From the NCBI GenBank assembly GCA_038380795.1, contig CM076261.1:96122418-96186417 (forward strand): 64,000 bases of DNA, given 5' to 3'. Below, in pieces: positions 9,107 through 19,315 of this stretch. Position 1 is the stretch's first letter, and the number at the start of each line of letters is the position of its first letter. The translations under genes were made by a program, and so were the position numbers. The notes under the pieces were generated by a model. It was not told the DNA's origin. It did not search any database and was given only the letters and a program-made list of their open reading frames with translations. This DNA is from Pyrocephalus nanus. Taxonomy: Eukaryota > Chordata > Aves > Passeriformes > Tyrannidae.

Positions 9107-10830
9107 AGCACTGTCAGCTGGCGGCAGCTTGGAGGGCTTGGTTTGTGGGAGGCTTGGGTGGTTGGAGGTGTGTCAGGGAGGGCTGAATAAACCCCCAGAG
9201 GCCAGGAGAGGTGTGATGTCATGAGGGAGGGGATTTGGTGGCCCTGGTGTGCTGTGGTTTGTGGGTGCTTTGTGCTGACTGGGCCCCCTCTTGTTGTGTG
9301 GGACTGGATGTCCCTCAGTGCTTGTGTTGCACCCAGGACTGCTGAGGGAGCCATTTGATGTGCTGGGGAGGACACTCTCCATCAGCTTGGAAAGGTCATA
9401 ATCCTTTGGGGCACTTCCTGAGGGTTGAAAGAGAGCTGATCCCCTGGAATCATGATTTAGATCAGGGGAGAAGACCTGGAAAACTTGAGACTGCTCAGGC
9501 TGAATTCAGGCTGCTCAGGTTCCATTCCTATTGTGTATTTGGATTTCTGAAATATATTACAAGGTTCTTTGTCATTTAAACTGTATTTCTTGACCACCTG
9601 AAGAAATGCAATAACCAAACCCCCAACGGGGCTCGATCCCTTTGTGCCCAGGCTGGACTGTGACCCCAATTCCCTTTTTCCACATTCAAGTCTTGAGGTT
9701 TCATAACATATAACCCAATATTGTAACATCTTGTACATGTGAACAAAACTGTAATTACTGGTGATTGGTCAGTGGGCTCCTCAATTCTTTCATTTTGTGG
9801 ATGTTCCTTTGTGGAATTGTGTGATTGCATGTCCTGCCCTTGAGGCCGTGTCCATCTGCCCCTGGCGGCAGCTTTCAAGGGACAGTTGGTGTTTGGGAGC
9901 AGTTCCGTGGAATCTGCGTCTCCAGCAGGGCTGAATCAGCAGTGGAAGCCTTGGAGAATTTGGGTGTCAGCAGTGAGGTCACCCCATGTTCTCATGTGCT
10001 CTCATTTGTGGGTGTGTTGTGGAGCGTGGACCCTCTTCTTTTGTACAACTGGGTGTCAATAAATCCCTGTGGTGCCCCCAGGAATGCCAGGGGAGCTCCT
10101 TGATGTGCTGTGGAGGTCACTGCTGATTGGTTTGGAAAGGTCCTCAATCCTCCAAGGGCTTCCTTATGGTGGAAAGAGGCCTCAGCCCCTCCTGTCCTGA
10201 AGGAAGCAAGAGGATGGATGTGGAACTGCAGAAGCTGGTCAGGGTGGCCTTGTTCCAGTGTTGTGTTCCATGTCATTTGTCACATTTACAGGACATTTAC
10301 TCTGTGATGTGAACTGTATTTCCTGACCTGATCAAGGAATCCAATGAACAAGGAAGAAATTGGGCTGGCTCCCTTTGTTTCCAGGCTGGTCTGTGATGTC
10401 ACTGCGCTGATTCCGCATTGAAGCCGTGAGGTTTCCTGCACATGACCCGTCAGTTTTAGTGTTGTGGTCCTGTGAGCAACAAACCCAAATTACCAGTGGA
10501 AGGTCAGTGAGCTCCTCCTTCCCCCTCTGTCCTGGTGTGGGCATTCCTTTGTGGAATTCTGGGATTCCATGTCCTGCCCTTGAGGCCGTGTCCATCTGAC
10601 CTTGGTGGCAGCTTTGTAGTATTTTGTAGCAAGTACTGGAGACCAAAGTTTGGTGTTGAAAGGTTGTGTCAGGGAGGGCTGGAGGTGTGAGCAAAGCTTT
10701 GGAGAGGTGGGGTGTGATCAGTGAGGTCCCCCCGTGTCCCTGGTGTGCTGTGGTTTGGGGTGTGTTGTGAGGAGGGGCCCCAAACCATCCCAGCCCTGTC
10801 AGGCTGGGCTGTACCTTTTCAGCTGGACCA
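9107..10830. repeat. Three tandem upstream modules between FK3 and the CR1 pair
   Basis: Module starts at about 9107 (class B, 5' part altered), 9838 and 10578 (cut short). Period about 740 bp. Shared landmarks in order: the CCGTGTCCATCTG box, GTCAGGGAGGGCTG, the GAGGTCCCC box, CACCCAGGA.TGC, TTCCTGA.GG, the GGCTGGTC..GTGAC box and TTCCTTTGTGGAATT. Confidence 0.82.
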
Positions 10831-11214
10831 GACATGAGGAGCTGCCCCTTCCACTGCAGTCATTGCTGCCCTCCTTGGTTCCATCTCTGCCAGCCTGTCT
10901 CTATCCCTGGCCTTTCCCACTGGGATTGGGAAAGCAGTGCCTGTGATTCAGGGAGGCCTCCCGTGCTCCCCCCAGTCTCGTGTTGGTTCATCCTTGGCGC
11001 TGGTCTGAGCTGGGCCCAGCAAGGTCCCACTCTGGGCTGCCAGTGCTGGGCTGTGCTGGGACCCGTGGGAAGGGCAAGTGGGGAAGGGTGAGGAGAACAA
11101 GCCCCGTGAGGAGCAGTGGCAGGGACTGGGGATGTTGGATTTTCAGCAAGAGAGGGGTGAGCTGGTTGCTCTCTGGAGTTCCCTGACTGGGGCTCAGAAC
11201 AAGGGCAGTGTCAG

Positions 11215-11476
11215 TGTTGTGTCCCTGCTACCAAGCCATGAGAGGAGTGGAAATGGCTCAAGTTGCCCCAGGGAAGGTGGCATTGCCTCTATGGGAAAAT
11301 TCCTTCATGGGAAGGGTTGTCAGTTCTTGGCACAGGCTGCCCAGGGCAGTGGTGGAGTCCCCATCCCTGGAGGGCTGTAAAAGCCCTGTAGATGTGGCAC
11401 TTGGGGACATGGGTGAAGTGGTGGCTTTGGCTGTGCTGAGGAAATGGTTGGACTCAATAATCTTTTGCCTTTAGGT
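11215..11476 (+). mobile_element. CR1 3' end, plus strand (FK3-FK4 interval)
   Basis: Recognised by CACAGGCTGCCCAGGGCAGT, GGTGGAGTCCCCATCCCTGG, AGATGTGGCACTTGGGGACA and GGTTGGACTCAATAATCTT, the usual 3' portion of a chicken-type CR1. The left boundary is uncertain. Confidence 0.82.
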
Positions 11477-11480
11477 TTTA

Positions 11481-11815
11481 GAATCATAGAATATTTTGAA
11501 TTGCAAGTGACCCATGAGGATCACTGAGTCCAATTCCCAGCCCTTTCACAGGACACCCAAGCAAACCCACCATGGCTCAGAGCATTTTCTAAACTCTTCT
11601 TGACCTCAGACAGGCTTGGTGCTGTGCCCACTGCCCTGGGGAGCCTGTTCCAGTGCTCAACCACCTTCACCAAGGTGAAAACCTTTTCTGCTGTCCAGCC
11701 TAAGCCTATCCTGGCTCAGCTCCAGGCATTTCTTCGAGCTCTGTCTCTGGTCCTGAGAGAGGAAAGATCAGTCTCTGCCCCTGCACTGCCCCTCCAGAGT
11801 GAACCCAGGTGGAAT
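11481..11815 (-). mobile_element. CR1 3' end, minus strand, head-to-head with its neighbour
   Basis: Starts with GAATCATAGAATATTTTG, the reverse complement of the CR1 terminus, then CAGACAGGCTTGGTGCTGTG and CCTGTTCCAGTGCTCAACCA. It abuts the plus-strand CR1 end within about 5 bp, so the two 3' tails face each other. Confidence 0.82.
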
Positions 11816-12339
11816 AACTTTGGCAAGGAAGTCAAGGATTTACAGTGTGAGGGTGTACACAGATGGTGTTGGGTTTTGTGTCCCTGGAGATGTAAAACTG
11901 AAGTGGCCATGGCACTGGGAATTCTGTGTTTGCTGGTCTTGCTAAAACGGGGGGTTGAAGCACTTCCTCTCCAGAGTTCCTTCCAAAGTGGGTGATGTTG
12001 TGACTCTGTTTGGTGGGCAGGTGTGAGAGTGGTGGTGGGTGAGAGAGTTTGTGCAGTGTGTGCTGGCCCAGAGAGACTTTGGCAGAGGCTGTGCAGGAGA
12101 GCATTGTTGTGGGGAAGCCTTTGGTGCAGCAGGTGCTGGGTTTGTGGCCCGTTCTGGAAGGGCCCCAGCCTGTGCAGTGTGTGTGTTAGTGCTGGGGGGG
12201 TATTTGCTGACAAAGGGGTTGTGGCTCTTGCCCAACTCCCCAGGAGCCCGTTGATCCCCGGCATTGTGGTGGGTGAGGATCTGAGCCCATGGGAAATAAA
12301 AAAGGCAAGGAGTCATCTGAATGTGTGCTGCAGGAGAAC

Positions 12340-12487
12340 TTTATTGAGACAAAAGAGAGAAAAATCAGGAAAAAAGTAGAAGGGATCCACTGTGATGTGG
12401 AAGTAGAGTGTTCATGTGTTGAGGTCCTTTTGCAGTGTCAGATTTTTTCAGAGCCCCAAACTGGTGGTGTGAGGGGCGTTGTGGAGG
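12340..12487 (-). pseudogene. Ghost keratin gene G1: 3'UTR without CDS
   Basis: From the AATAAA signal (12340-12345) up to GTGGAGG at 12487 this is a keratin 3'UTR, slightly diverged, preceded by the standard keratin 3' flank (about 12,025-12,339). A functional copy would show the stop codon a few bases on. Here the sequence instead runs into AAAAGAGATAAACC and then an old CR1 tail (about 12,500-12,660). The CDS, intron and promoter are gone, so this marks a deleted array member between FK3 and FK4. Confidence 0.8.
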
Positions 12488-12987
12488 CAAAAGAGATAAA
12501 CCTTCTGCCCTGTGAGGAAAGTCACCCAGTGGAAGAGGAGGTGGAGTCTCTTTGAACTGGCCATTGGCCTGGAAAACCTGTTCTTGCTGGTTTTGCTTGA
12601 GCAGGAGAGTTGAAGCTCTTGAACTGCAGAGCTCCTGCCAAATTGAACCATTTTGTGACTGCCTGGAGGGTTTGAGAGTCCTGCTGGGTTACAGAGTTTG
12701 AGCTGGCCCAGAGAGACTTTGGCAGAGGTTTGTGCAGGAGAACATTGTGGTGTCAAGGCCCTTGCTGTATCAAGTGATGGGATTGTCCCATGTTCTGGAA
12801 GGTCCCCTCCATCCCCCTTCCATTGGCCTTGTGTGTTAGAGCTGGTGAGAGATTTGTTAAGAAGGGTGTTGTGGCCCTTTTCCAACTCCCCAGTGGCCTC
12901 TTGATCCCAGGCATGGTGTTGGATGAGGATGAGAGCAACTGGAATTAAAAAGTAGAAGAGTCATGTCAGGGTTTGATGCAGAAGAAC

Positions 12988-12993
12988 TTTATT
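12988..12993 (-). terminator. Poly(A) signal of FK4
   Basis: AATAAA on the minus strand; 3'UTR subtype shared with FK6. Confidence 0.78.
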
Positions 12994-13131
12994 GAGACAA
13001 AAGAGAGAAAAGACAGGAGAGACAAGTGGAATGGATCCACTGTGAGGTGCAAGTAGAGGTTGAGGTGCATTTGTTGTATCAGATTTTGCAGAGCCCCGAG
13101 CTGGTGGTGTGAGGGGTGTTGTGGAGGACCC

Positions 13132-13467
13132 TCAGCAGGTGGAGCAGCCCCTGGTGCCGTAGCAGCCCAGGCCTCCCAGGCCGTAGCCAAAGGCCCGGGC
13201 AGAGCCGAGGCCGTAGCCAAAGGCCCCAAAGGCGCCGGAGATGGGCTGTCCCTGGGCATTGAGCTCCGTGCCCAGGGCAGCCCCTGCGGCGGATCCGACG
13301 GCGGAGCTCTGGGGGAAGGAGGTCATGATGGGCCCTGGCAGGGTGACGCGCACGGGGGAGGGCTGGATGAGGACGGTGGAGTCCTGGCACTGGGTGACAC
13401 AGGGCTGGTTGCAGCTGTTGGCCAGCGGGGTGGGTGCGCAGGGGCGGCAGAGGTCGTAGCAGGCCAT
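13132..13467 (-). CDS. Feather-type beta-keratin FK4 (111 aa)
   Basis: Variant Ala11, Arg40, Ala60. Intron 13488-13723 is 236 bp: 8 bp are missing from a GTGGGG-rich stretch near 13,608, leaving the splice sites intact. TATA 13795-13800 is intact; upstream class B. The 3'UTR is a separate short subtype (poly(A) signal 12988-12993, preceded on the plus strand by GATGCAGAAGAAC) shared only with FK6. Directly downstream lie an old CR1 tail and the first ghost gene. Confidence 0.95.
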   Translation of the reverse strand: MACYDLCRPCAPTPLANSCNQPCVTQCQDSTVLIQPSPVRVTLPGPIMTSFPQSSAVGSAAGAALGTELNAQGQPISGAFGAFGYGLGSARAFGYGLGGLGCYGTRGCSTC

Positions 13468-13794
13468 GGGTGTGGTGTGGAGGGGCCCTGTGAGGGCAGG
13501 GAAGAGAAGAGAAGAGGTGAGAAGAGCAGAGCAGAGAGGGGGCTGAGGCAGCGCAGGGCCGTGGGGGTGCGAGGGGCGGTGTTGGCGGAGGGCGAGGCAG
13601 TGGGGAGGCGGCTGTGGGGAGGCGTGAGGGCTGCTGAGGCTGGGGCAGAGCGTGCTGGGAGAGAGGGGCCAGGGGGGCGGTGTGGCAGGAGCAGGAGGGG
13701 GTTGTCAGGGGCTGCAGGCTCACCTTGTTGGCGGCACAGAAGGCAGGAGAAGGCGTCAGGAGAAGCGTGGCAGGGAGAGAGGCGCTGGGCCGGC

Positions 13795-13800
13795 TTTTAT
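13795..13800 (-). promoter_or_regulatory. TATA-type box of FK4
   Basis: Intact CATAAAAG; class B upstream sequence. Confidence 0.8.
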
Positions 13801-13833
13801 GCTGCTCCCGCAGGGGCGGCACAGCCTTGGCCC

Positions 13834-15600
13834 AGCACTGTCAGCTGGCGGCAGCTTGGAGGGCTTGGTTTGTGGGAGGCTTGGGTGGTTGGAGGTGTGT
13901 CAGGGAGGGCTGAATAAACCCCCAGAGGCCAGGAGAGGTGTGATGTCATGAGGGAGGTGATTTGGTGGCCCTGCTGTGCTGTGGTTTGTGGGTGCTTTGT
14001 GCTGACTGGGCCCCCTCTTGTTGTGTGGGACTGGATGTCCCTCAGTGCTTGTGTTGCACCCAGGAATGCTGAGGGAGCCTTTTGATGTCCTGGGGAGGCC
14101 ACTCTCCATCAGCTTGCCAAGGTCATTCTTTCTGGGAGTGCTTCCCAATGGATGAAGGAGAGCTCCTGCCCTTGTATCTTGAATGGGATCAAGAGAGAGG
14201 ACCTGGAAAACGAGAGGTTGCTGAGACTGAACTTGTTACATCTTTATTGCCCAATTGTGATTTCTCATGTTTTTAATACAATGTTCTTTGTAATTTAAAC
14301 TTTATTTCTTGACCTCCTGAAGAAATGCAATATTCAAACCCCCAACGGGGCTCAATCCCTTTGTGCCCAAGCTGGGGAGTGACCCAAGTTCCCTTATCCC
14401 GCGTGCAAGCCATGAGTTTTCATAATGTATCACCTCTAAGTTGTAACATCTTGTACCTGAGAGGAAGAGACTATAATTACTGGTGATGTGTCGGTGTGCT
14501 CCTCTCTCCTTTTCTGTCCTGGTGTAGCCATTCCTTTGTGAAGTTCTGTGTTTCCATGTTCTGCCCTTGAGACCGTGTCCCCCTGAGCTTGGCGGCAGCT
14601 TTGAGGGGAGTTTTGGATTTTGGAGGATTTGCATGCCAAGGGCGTGTCAGGCAGGGCTGGAGATGTGACCAGAGCTGTGGCAGGTGGGGTGCCCTCAGTG
14701 TGCTCAGCCTGTGGCTCTCGTGTGCTGAGGTTTGTGGGTGTGTTGGGAATTGTGGAGCCTCTTGTTCCGTGTGACTGGATGTCCATCAGCCCTTGTGTTC
14801 CATCCAGGAATGCTGAGGGAGCTGGGTGATGTTCAGGGGTCACTCTCCAATAGCTTGGAAAGGTCACAGTGCCTGGAAGCGCTTCCTGATGGGAAAGGAG
14901 AGCTCATTCCCCTCCTGGCTTGAACGGGATGATCCAGACGGAGGAACTGGAGAACTCGGGGCTGGTCAGGTTGGCCTTGTTCCAGTGCTATTTTCCATTT
15001 GCATTTCTCAAACTCATGTGACAACATCCTCTGTCATTCAAAGTGTGTGTTTTTACCTCATTAAAAAATCCAAGAAAGAAACAACCAGCTGGGCCTGATC
15101 CCTTTTTGCCCAGGCTGGGCTGTGACATCAGTTGGCTTTTGCGGCATTCAAGCCATGAGGTTTCCTGATTTGTAACCCAAAGTTCTAACATCGTAGACCT
15201 TTGAGGAAAGGACTGGAATCACCAGTGGACAGTTGGAAGCTCCTCTCTCCTCCTCTGTCACAGGAAAGGAATTCCTTTGTGAAATTTTTAGGTTGCATGT
15301 CCTGCCCTTGAGGCCGTGTCCATCTGACCTTGGCAGCAGCTTTTCACTGTGAGTATTAGAGATCAAAGGCTGGAGTTGATGGGGCGTGTTAGGGAGGGCT
15401 GGAGATGTGAACAAAGCTTTGGAGAGGTGGGGTGTGATCAGTGAGGTCCCCCCGTGTCCCTCGTGTGCTGTGGTTTGGGGGGTGTTGTGAGGAGGGGCCC
15501 CAAACCATCCCAGCCCTTTCAGGCTGCTCTGGGCTTTCCCATGTGCCTGGGCTGAGGTGTTGCCCCTTCCCTCACCTTCCATCCCTCTCCCCTTTGCTGC
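13834..15600. repeat. Three tandem upstream modules above FK4
   Basis: Module starts at about 13,834, 14,565 and 15,306. The middle module is a distinct subtype containing ATTTGCAT near 14,997. The third runs into the spacer cut by the solo LTR. Confidence 0.8.
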
Positions 15601-15910
15601 CACCTGCCTAAGCCTGACACCAGACGTGAGTGTTCCTGCTGACTGTGCTCTGGGGGGGGGTTGGTTCCATCTCCCTTTTAAGATTTTGATAGCTATTTCC
15701 TTTTGGGCCCTGTCCTGGGCTGAGTGCCAGGGGGTGAGGTCCCTTGTCTGGGCATCTTTTGTGTCTGCTGGGCAGGAAGAGGATTTGGGGGTGCCCAGGG
15801 TTGTTGGACACGAGCATTGCCTGATCCCAGAGCCTGCCCAAAAGGCCAGGCTGTGTCAGTGCCCAGTGTGGGGGGTGAGAAGTGTCTGCAGGGCTGGGCC
15901 CAGAGCCTTG

Positions 15911-17257
15911 TGTCATGGATTTGCCCACCAGCATTCCCCTGGAACTGGAAATAGTTTTCTCCCAGTGAATTTCCAGAGAAAAAGCCAACCAAAAGTTTTA
16001 GTAACGCCTCTGCCAATCACATATTTAAGGAAATGGAAGAGAAGGTGGTTGGGCAGATGAAATTGTGGCCATGTAGGAGCAGTGGCAGACTCTAAATGGG
16101 CCAGGGCCCCCTCCTCCCTCGGCCCTGGGCTGGGGGCAGGTGTGGCACTGAAGCCCCCCTTGTCTCCTGTAACAGAGTAGAGAAAAAAACCCAACGTTTA
16201 GAGAAGGACTGACTGCTTGGATGAGAAACGCTGCAGAAGGAATTCCGGCAGAGAGGTGACGGACCTCCAAGGTCAAAGCTGGCAGCAGCAGGAGAGAGAA
16301 GAGAATTTCGAAGGGGGGGCTGCTTCTCCCCTCTCTCTTGTTCTCTCTCTCTCTCCCTTCACCAGGGAAAAGACTGAAAACTAAAAATCCCTGCCACCTG
16401 TGGAAGATTATTGGGGTGAGGAGACCCTCATGCAGCTCATAGGGGAGCCTACACTGAAGTAAACTCATGCTCAAGGAAGCTGAGACTTTGTGAGAAGCGT
16501 GAAATGAAACAGAGTCCTGCTGGAGGCTTGTAGGCCATGAGAGACCTACACTGGAGCAGAACGGCTTGGGTAAGATGTTGGGATCCCAGTGAGGGATCCA
16601 TGTTGGTGCAGCTGAATTTGTGACCTTGAGGGACAGCAGAGAATGGAAGAGCTGTTGTCCAAGGGATGGACCCACGTCAGAGAGGGCTATCAAGGACTCT
16701 TCTCCCGTTTGAAAGGACCCCGCAGGGAACAGGGGTGGACTCAAAAGCCATTACCCCCTGTGACCCTGGGGTGAAGATCCATGGTAGGCAACTGTCCCCT
16801 TGCAGACCATGGAAGACCCTACAGGGCCTGGGTAACCCCCAGGGCTCTGGTCTTAGCCCAGGAACGGGGTAGGCCCAGCCCTGAGGGTGACATAGAAGAG
16901 AGAGAGAAAGAGAAACAGTTCCAGCTGTGACAAATCAGAGTTGTTGTCCTAGAGATAACAGAAGAACTTTTGAGTCCTGCAAAATTATTTAAAAGACCTG
17001 AAACTCTGGAAATGGAACAGAATCTGCTTCTCCTCCTGAACTGATTCAAAGGGGAGAGAGGTATTTTTGTAAATACATAGCATTTTTTGCCTACTTAGAA
17101 TTGTTGTAGTGTAGTTCTTTAGATTTTATCTGTCTAGTAATAAATCCTAATATTATTCTCCCCAATCAGATCTCTTTTGTCTGCATAAACCTTCTCTCAA
17201 CTTATTGCATTTGTGTGGGGGGGGTGAGAGAAATTGGCCGAGAGCAAACCCATGACA
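15911..17257 (+). mobile_element. Solo LTR of an endogenous retrovirus, 1,347 bp
   Basis: Begins TGTCATGG and ends CCATGACA, the TG...CA inverted ends of an LTR, flanked by direct repeats CCTTG (15906-15910 and 17258-17262). The empty site CCTTGGGGTGAG is present in the other units (for example 3534-3545), so the insertion is exact. An AATAAA at 17139-17144 followed by T-rich sequence fits an LTR poly(A) region on the plus strand. There is no second LTR and no gag, pol or env. A 5-bp target repeat would fit ERVL-like elements, but the family is not certain. Confidence 0.88.
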
Positions 17258-17620
17258 CCTTGGGGTGAGTGGCCCAAAGGGCAGATGGAACAAGTGTGCA
17301 GTGCTGTAGGCCAGGAGCTGCATCCCTTGGGCCAGCCGTGAAAACAGGAGTGGTCATGGCCATGGCCATGTCCTGGAGTTGAGCAAGGGCAGGGGCACAG
17401 TGCTGTTTGTGGGAGGGCTCAGCCCAGGCAGGAGGAATGTCTGGGCATCAACTGGATCAGTTGCTTTGTTATCAGAAAATGCCTGTGTGGTCCTGGGGAA
17501 GGAGAAGCAGACACAGATGTGGCCATGGACATTGGTGGGAAAAGGGGCCAAAAGTCTCCAGGTCAGGACTGGGACAAGTGCTGTGATCAAGAAGTTGGAG
17601 GAGACTCTTTCTGTCTCCTC

Positions 17621-18121
17621 AGCACTGGTGGTGTCCCATGTGAGGTCTGTGGGAAGAGCTGGGCTCTCCAGTGGAAGAAGCTCATGGAACTTGGGGAATC
17701 CAGAGCAGTGAATGGGCACAAAGATCCTGAAGGGGCTGGAGCATCTTGGCTAGAGGAGAGGCTGAGAGAGCTGGGAGTGCCAGGAGACAAGGCTGGCCAG
17801 GGCAGTGTCATCAGTGGGGGTGAATCCCTGGTGGCAGGGAAGGAAGTGGAGGGAGCCCAGCTCTTGTCAGCAGAGCACACGGGTAGGACAAGGGGCCATG
17901 GGCACAAGGGAAACAGATGGAGTTCTGTGATCAAGGAAGGCAAGGATTTTTCAGTGTGCTGGAGATGAGAGAGTGGAAGAGGAGGTGGAGTCTCTGTCCT
18001 GGCAGATCTAACACTGAACTGGCCCTGGTCCTGGAAATCCTGCTCTTGCTGGTTTTGCTTGAGCAGCAGAGTTGAAGCACTTGCACTCCATCCTGCCAAA
18101 GTGGGTGATGTTGTGACTCTG
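17621..18121 (+). mobile_element. Old CR1 3' fragment downstream of FK5
   Basis: Less decayed than the FK1 copy: it keeps GTGGAAGAGGAGGTGGAGTC at about 17,974-17,993, like the CR1 tail consensus. Confidence 0.72.
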
Positions 18122-18452
18122 TTTGGTGGGCAGGTGTGAGAGTGGTGGTGGGTGAGAGAGTTTGTGCAGTGTGTGCTGGCCCAGAGAGACTTTGGCAGAG
18201 GCTGTGCAGGAGAGCATTGTTGTGGGGAAGCCTTTGGTGCAGCAGGTGCTGGGTTTGTGCCCCGTTCTGGAAGGGCCCCAGCCTGTGCAGTGTGTGTGTT
18301 AGTGCTGGGGGGGTATTTGCTGACAAAGGGGTTGTGGCTCTTGCCCAACTCCCCAGGAGCCCGTTGATCCCCGGCATTGTGGTGGGTGAGGATCTAAGCC
18401 CATGGGAAATATAAAAGGCAAGGAGTCATCTGAATGTGTGCTGCAGGAGAAC

Positions 18453-18458
18453 TTTATT
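18453..18458 (-). terminator. Poly(A) signal of FK5
   Basis: AATAAA on the minus strand; short 3'UTR class. Confidence 0.8.
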
Positions 18459-18605
18459 GAGATAAAAGAGTGAAGAGACGAGAGAAGGAAGTGGAAGGGA
18501 TCCACTGTGAGGTGGAAGTAGAGAGATCATGTGTTTATCTTCTTTGATTGTAGCAGGTTTTGCAGAGCCCTGAGCTGGTGGTGTGAGGGGTGTTGTGGAG
18601 GACCC

Positions 18606-18941
18606 TCAGCAGGTGGAGCAGCCCCTGGTGCCGTAGCAGCCCAGGCCTCCCAGGCCGTAGCCAAAGGCCCGGGCAGAGCCGAGGCCGTAGCCAAAGGCCC
18701 CAAAGGCGCCGGAGATGGGCTGTCCCTGGGCATTGAGCTCCGTGCCCAGGGCAGCCCCTGCGGCGGATCCGACGGCGGAGCTCTGGGGGAAGGAGGTCAT
18801 GATGGGCCCTGGCAGGGTGACGCGCACGGGGGAGGGCTGGATGAGGACGGTGGAGTCCTGGCACTGGGTGACACAGGGCTGGTTGCAGCTGTTGGCCAGC
18901 GGGGTGGGTGCGCAGGGGCGGCAGAGGTCGTAGCAGGCCAT
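18606..18941 (-). CDS. Feather-type beta-keratin FK5 (111 aa)
   Basis: Variant Ala11, Arg40, Ala60. Intron 18962-19205 with one private base change near 19,179; intact TATA 19277-19282; poly(A) signal 18453-18458. From the gene upstream to about 21,690 it matches the FK3 neighbourhood at an offset of 10,209 bp. It differs from FK3 at residue 60, so the duplicates have exchanged or mutated coding sequence since the copy event. The last part of its 3'UTR, near 18,536-18,560, is private. Confidence 0.95.
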   Translation of the reverse strand: MACYDLCRPCAPTPLANSCNQPCVTQCQDSTVLIQPSPVRVTLPGPIMTSFPQSSAVGSAAGAALGTELNAQGQPISGAFGAFGYGLGSARAFGYGLGGLGCYGTRGCSTC

Positions 18942-19276
18942 GGGTGTGGTGTGGAGGGGCCCTGTGAGGGCAGGGAAGAGAAGAGAAGAGGTGAGAAGAG
19001 CAGAGCAGAGAGGGGGCTGAGGCAGCGCAGGGCCGTGGGGGTGCGAGGGGCGGTGTTGGCGGAGGGCGAGGCAGTGGGGAGGCTGCTGTGGGGCTGTGGG
19101 GAGGCGTGAGGGCTGCTGAGGCTGGGGCAGAGCGTGCTGGGAGAGAGGGGCCAGGGGGGCGGTGTGGCAGGAGCAGGAGTGGGTTGTCAGGGGCTGCAGG
19201 CTCACCTTGTTGGCGGCACAGAAGGCAGGAGAAGGCGTCAGGAGAAGCGTGGCAGGGAGAGAGGCGCTGGGCCGGC

Positions 19277-19282
19277 TTTTAT
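19277..19282 (-). promoter_or_regulatory. TATA-type box of FK5
   Basis: Intact CATAAAAG; class B upstream sequence. Confidence 0.8.
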
Positions 19283-19315
19283 GCTGCTCCCGCAGGGGCG
19301 GCACAGCCTTGGCCC

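Larger units (their letters stand above)
10831..12339. other. Spacer with CR1 pair and ghost-gene flank
   Basis: 10,831-11,214 is spacer without a recognisable gene, shared with the FK5, FK7 and FK14 intervals. It is followed by the head-to-head CR1 pair, a remnant of the downstream CR1 fragment (about 11,840-12,005) and the keratin 3' flank of the ghost gene. The FK5-FK6 interval 21,040-22,551 repeats it. Confidence 0.7.
8240..13470. repeat. 10.2-kb-spaced duplication, left copy (FK3-FK4)
   Basis: Order FK3, three upstream modules, a head-to-head CR1 pair, ghost gene, FK4. The same order recurs at 18,450-23,690 with offsets of 10,209 to 10,223 bp. The part from 9,107 to about 11,500 is near-identical; the ghost region is more diverged. 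Confidence 0.88.
15600..18452. other. FK4-FK5 spacer beyond the modules
   Basis: 15,600-15,910 is spacer of the 3,509-bp unit, 15,911-17,257 the solo LTR, 17,263-17,620 the resumed spacer, then the CR1 fragment and keratin 3' flank. From 17,446 the spacer is a variant (TTGTTATCAGAAAATG) otherwise seen only at 54,160. No gene seen. Confidence 0.75.

Noticed and set aside
13060..13917. 285-codon plus-strand open frame across FK4 (and shorter ones in all copies)
   Set aside because: It runs antisense through CDS, intron and promoter. GC-rich codons leave few stops in this frame, and the translation is low-complexity Gly/Ala/Arg with no domain. It is a shadow of the keratin gene.
16330..16365. 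CT-rich run as a functional microsatellite
   Set aside because: Short, interrupted and inside the LTR; nothing suggests a separate role.
15911..17257. 239-codon minus-strand frame inside the LTR as a viral gene
   Set aside because: No gag, pol or env motif. The frame is antisense to the LTR's own poly(A) signal and the whole element has solo-LTR structure.
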